Positions 4,667 through 5,847 of a stretch of 5,847 nt of DNA are shown here, one piece after another. A program made the position numbers and the translations under genes. This DNA is from Acidobacteriota bacterium (GTDB lineage Bacteria > Acidobacteriota > UBA6911 > RPQK01 > JADFOI01): assembly GCA_029942065.1 (NCBI GenBank), contig JAPYTY010000143.1:1-5847 (forward strand), written 5' to 3'. The number at the start of each line of letters is the position of its first letter. The stretch's first letter is position 1. The notes below the pieces were generated by a model. It saw nothing but the letters and a program-made list of their open reading frames with translations, searched no databases and was not told where the DNA came from.

Positions 4667-5847
4667 ATGCCTAGAAAACAGCGCAAATTCAAGGAAGACC
4701 TCAACCTGAACCATATTGTTTCGCAACAGTTCGACCAGGCGGCAGCATTGATGAACGAGCCCCAGGGCCTTCTCGACAAGATCAAGAAATGCGACAACGT
4801 CTTTCAGGTCACCTTCCCGGTCAAGATCGGAAACAAGATCAAGCACTTCGTTGGATGGCGTGCAGAGCACTCCCATCATCGCAAGCCGTTAAAAGGCGGG
4901 CTCCGATTCAGCCCCCTGGTCAACCAGGATGAAATCATGGCACTGGCCGCCCTGATGACCTACAAGTGTGCACTGGTGGACGTTCCTTTCGGGGGATCCA
5001 AGGGGGGTGTCGCCGTCAATCCCCGTGAACTTGAGGTCCGGCATCTGGAACAGCTCACTCGGCGATTCACCGTCGAACTCCTTCGCAAAAACTATATCGG
5101 ACCTGGCGAGAACGTCCCCGCACCCGATATGGGAACCGGGGAAAGGGAAATGGCCTGGATTTTCGACACCTACGACACCTTCCATCCGGGAGGCATCGAC
5201 AACATGGCCTGCGTCACCGGCAAGCCGGTGACCCAGGGGGGCATCCGAGGTCGCCGGGAGGCAACCGGACGAGGCGTTCAATTCGGCATCCGCCAGGTCT
5301 TTCAACATCCCAACGAAATCAAGGCACTGGGCCTGGACCCCGGACTGGCGGGAAAACGTGTGGCCATACAGGGATTTGGCAACGTTGGTTATTACGCCGC
5401 TCGCTTCCTTTCCGAGCAGGACGACTGCAAAATCATTGCCATCGGGGAACACGATGGGGTCGTTTCCAATCCTGAAGGGTTGGATGTTGCCAAACTCTTC
5501 AGGCACCGCAATCGCCATGGCACAATATTGAAATTTCCGGGAGCTCAAAGCATTTCGGACCCGCAAGCCGTGCTCGAGACCGAGTGCGATATCCTGATCC
5601 CCGCCGCCCTGGAAAACCAGATCACGCTGAGCAATGTGGATCGCATTCGAACCAAAATTGTGGCGGAGGCGGCCAACGGGCCGTTGACCCCTCAGGCCGA
5701 AAAGAAATTACTCAAGCGAGGCGTGCTGGTCGTCCCGGACATTTATCTCAATGCCGGAGGCGTGACGGTTTCTTACTTCGAATGGAGCAAGAACCTGGCC
5801 CACATCCGATACGGTCGCATGGGGAATCGCCTGGAGGAGTCTCGGGG
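4667..5847 (+). CDS. gdhA: Glutamate dehydrogenase, animal-mitochondrial-like type, C-terminus cut by window edge
   Basis: The frame is open for 393 codons to the edge. It starts at the first ATG after an in-frame TAG (4655). The enzyme interconverts glutamate and 2-oxoglutarate plus ammonium with NAD(P)(H) in the cytoplasm. The PROSITE-type active-site pattern is complete in VPFGGSKGGVAVNP (106-119) with catalytic Lys112. Substrate residues include Lys76 (KGGLR), Lys100 (MTYKCA), Asp154 (PAPDM), Arg196 and Ser369 (TVSYFEW). The cofactor Rossmann motif QGFGNVG is at 235-241, with Glu261 after the second strand. Several blocks match vertebrate GDH closely as recalled: MTYKCA, PAPDMGTGEREMAW, ACVTGKP, CDILIPAA, and LNAGGVTVSYFEW at 361-373. 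The missing part would cover the antenna region, if present, and the C-terminal helices. There is no clear Shine-Dalgarno. The gene is separated by 392 bp from the operon before it, so it is probably its own unit. Confidence 0.93.
   Translation, partial: MPRKQRKFKEDLNLNHIVSQQFDQAAALMNEPQGLLDKIKKCDNVFQVTFPVKIGNKIKHFVGWRAEHSHHRKPLKGGLRFSPLVNQDEIMALAALMTYKCALVDVPFGGSKGGVAVNPRELEVRHLEQLTRRFTVELLRKNYIGPGENVPAPDMGTGEREMAWIFDTYDTFHPGGIDNMACVTGKPVTQGGIRGRREATGRGVQFGIRQVFQHPNEIKALGLDPGLAGKRVAIQGFGNVGYYAARFLSEQDDCKIIAIGEHDGVVSNPEGLDVAKLFRHRNRHGTILKFPGAQSISDPQAVLETECDILIPAALENQITLSNVDRIRTKIVAEAANGPLTPQAEKKLLKRGVLVVPDIYLNAGGVTVSYFEWSKNLAHIRYGRMGNRLEESR

Noticed and set aside
4640..4668. Promoter-like TTCCGG, 17 nt, TTATAT just before gdhA
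   Set aside because: The -10-like box overlaps the start codon, so transcription would begin inside the gene, and the family N-terminus needs the ATG at 4667.

Overview
This is a GC-rich bacterial window with five protein-coding genes, two of which are cut by its edges. Between them lie two intergenic stretches, each carrying a copy of the same composite repeat. Gene content and repeat style would fit an environmental Gram-negative-like lineage such as Acidobacteriota or a neighbouring phylum. That is an inference from overall flavour; no marker gene in the window fixes the taxonomy. All genes look chromosomal and housekeeping or accessory-metabolic. I see no integrase, transposase, phage gene, CRISPR array, tRNA or rRNA.

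Layout. (1) 1161 down to 1, minus strand: the N-terminal 387 residues of a polytopic Nramp/APC-fold transporter whose usual metal-binding motifs are replaced. (2) 1162-1494: divergent intergenic region with repeat copy 1, made of two short perfect hairpins plus a T/G-rich arm. (3) 1495-4274, plus strand: a tight three-gene run of yajQ (nucleotide-binding UPF0234 protein), a VTT/TVP38-type membrane protein and a mercuric-reductase-like flavoprotein disulfide oxidoreductase, separated by gaps of about 23-29 nt. (4) 4275-4666: intergenic region with a small CGTGCAT direct repeat, a 10-bp palindrome and repeat copy 2, in the same orientation as copy 1 and 3218 nt from it. (5) 4667 to the right edge, plus strand: the first 393 residues of a glutamate dehydrogenase that resembles the animal mitochondrial type along its whole visible length.

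How the genes may work together. The VTT protein and the flavoprotein are the most likely functional pair: the same two modules occur elsewhere as one fused polypeptide, so a membrane-associated redox activity is a reasonable inference, but its substrate is unknown. YajQ shares the apparent transcription unit without an obvious biochemical link. The glutamate dehydrogenase (nitrogen/carbon node) and the transporter appear to be independent units.

Nothing here is a clear new multi-gene system. The most noteworthy signals are the composite repeat, whose two hairpins are identical between copies while the spacer between them has diverged; the non-canonical Nramp-like transporter; and the Tyr-for-His, tail-less disulfide reductase next to its VTT partner.
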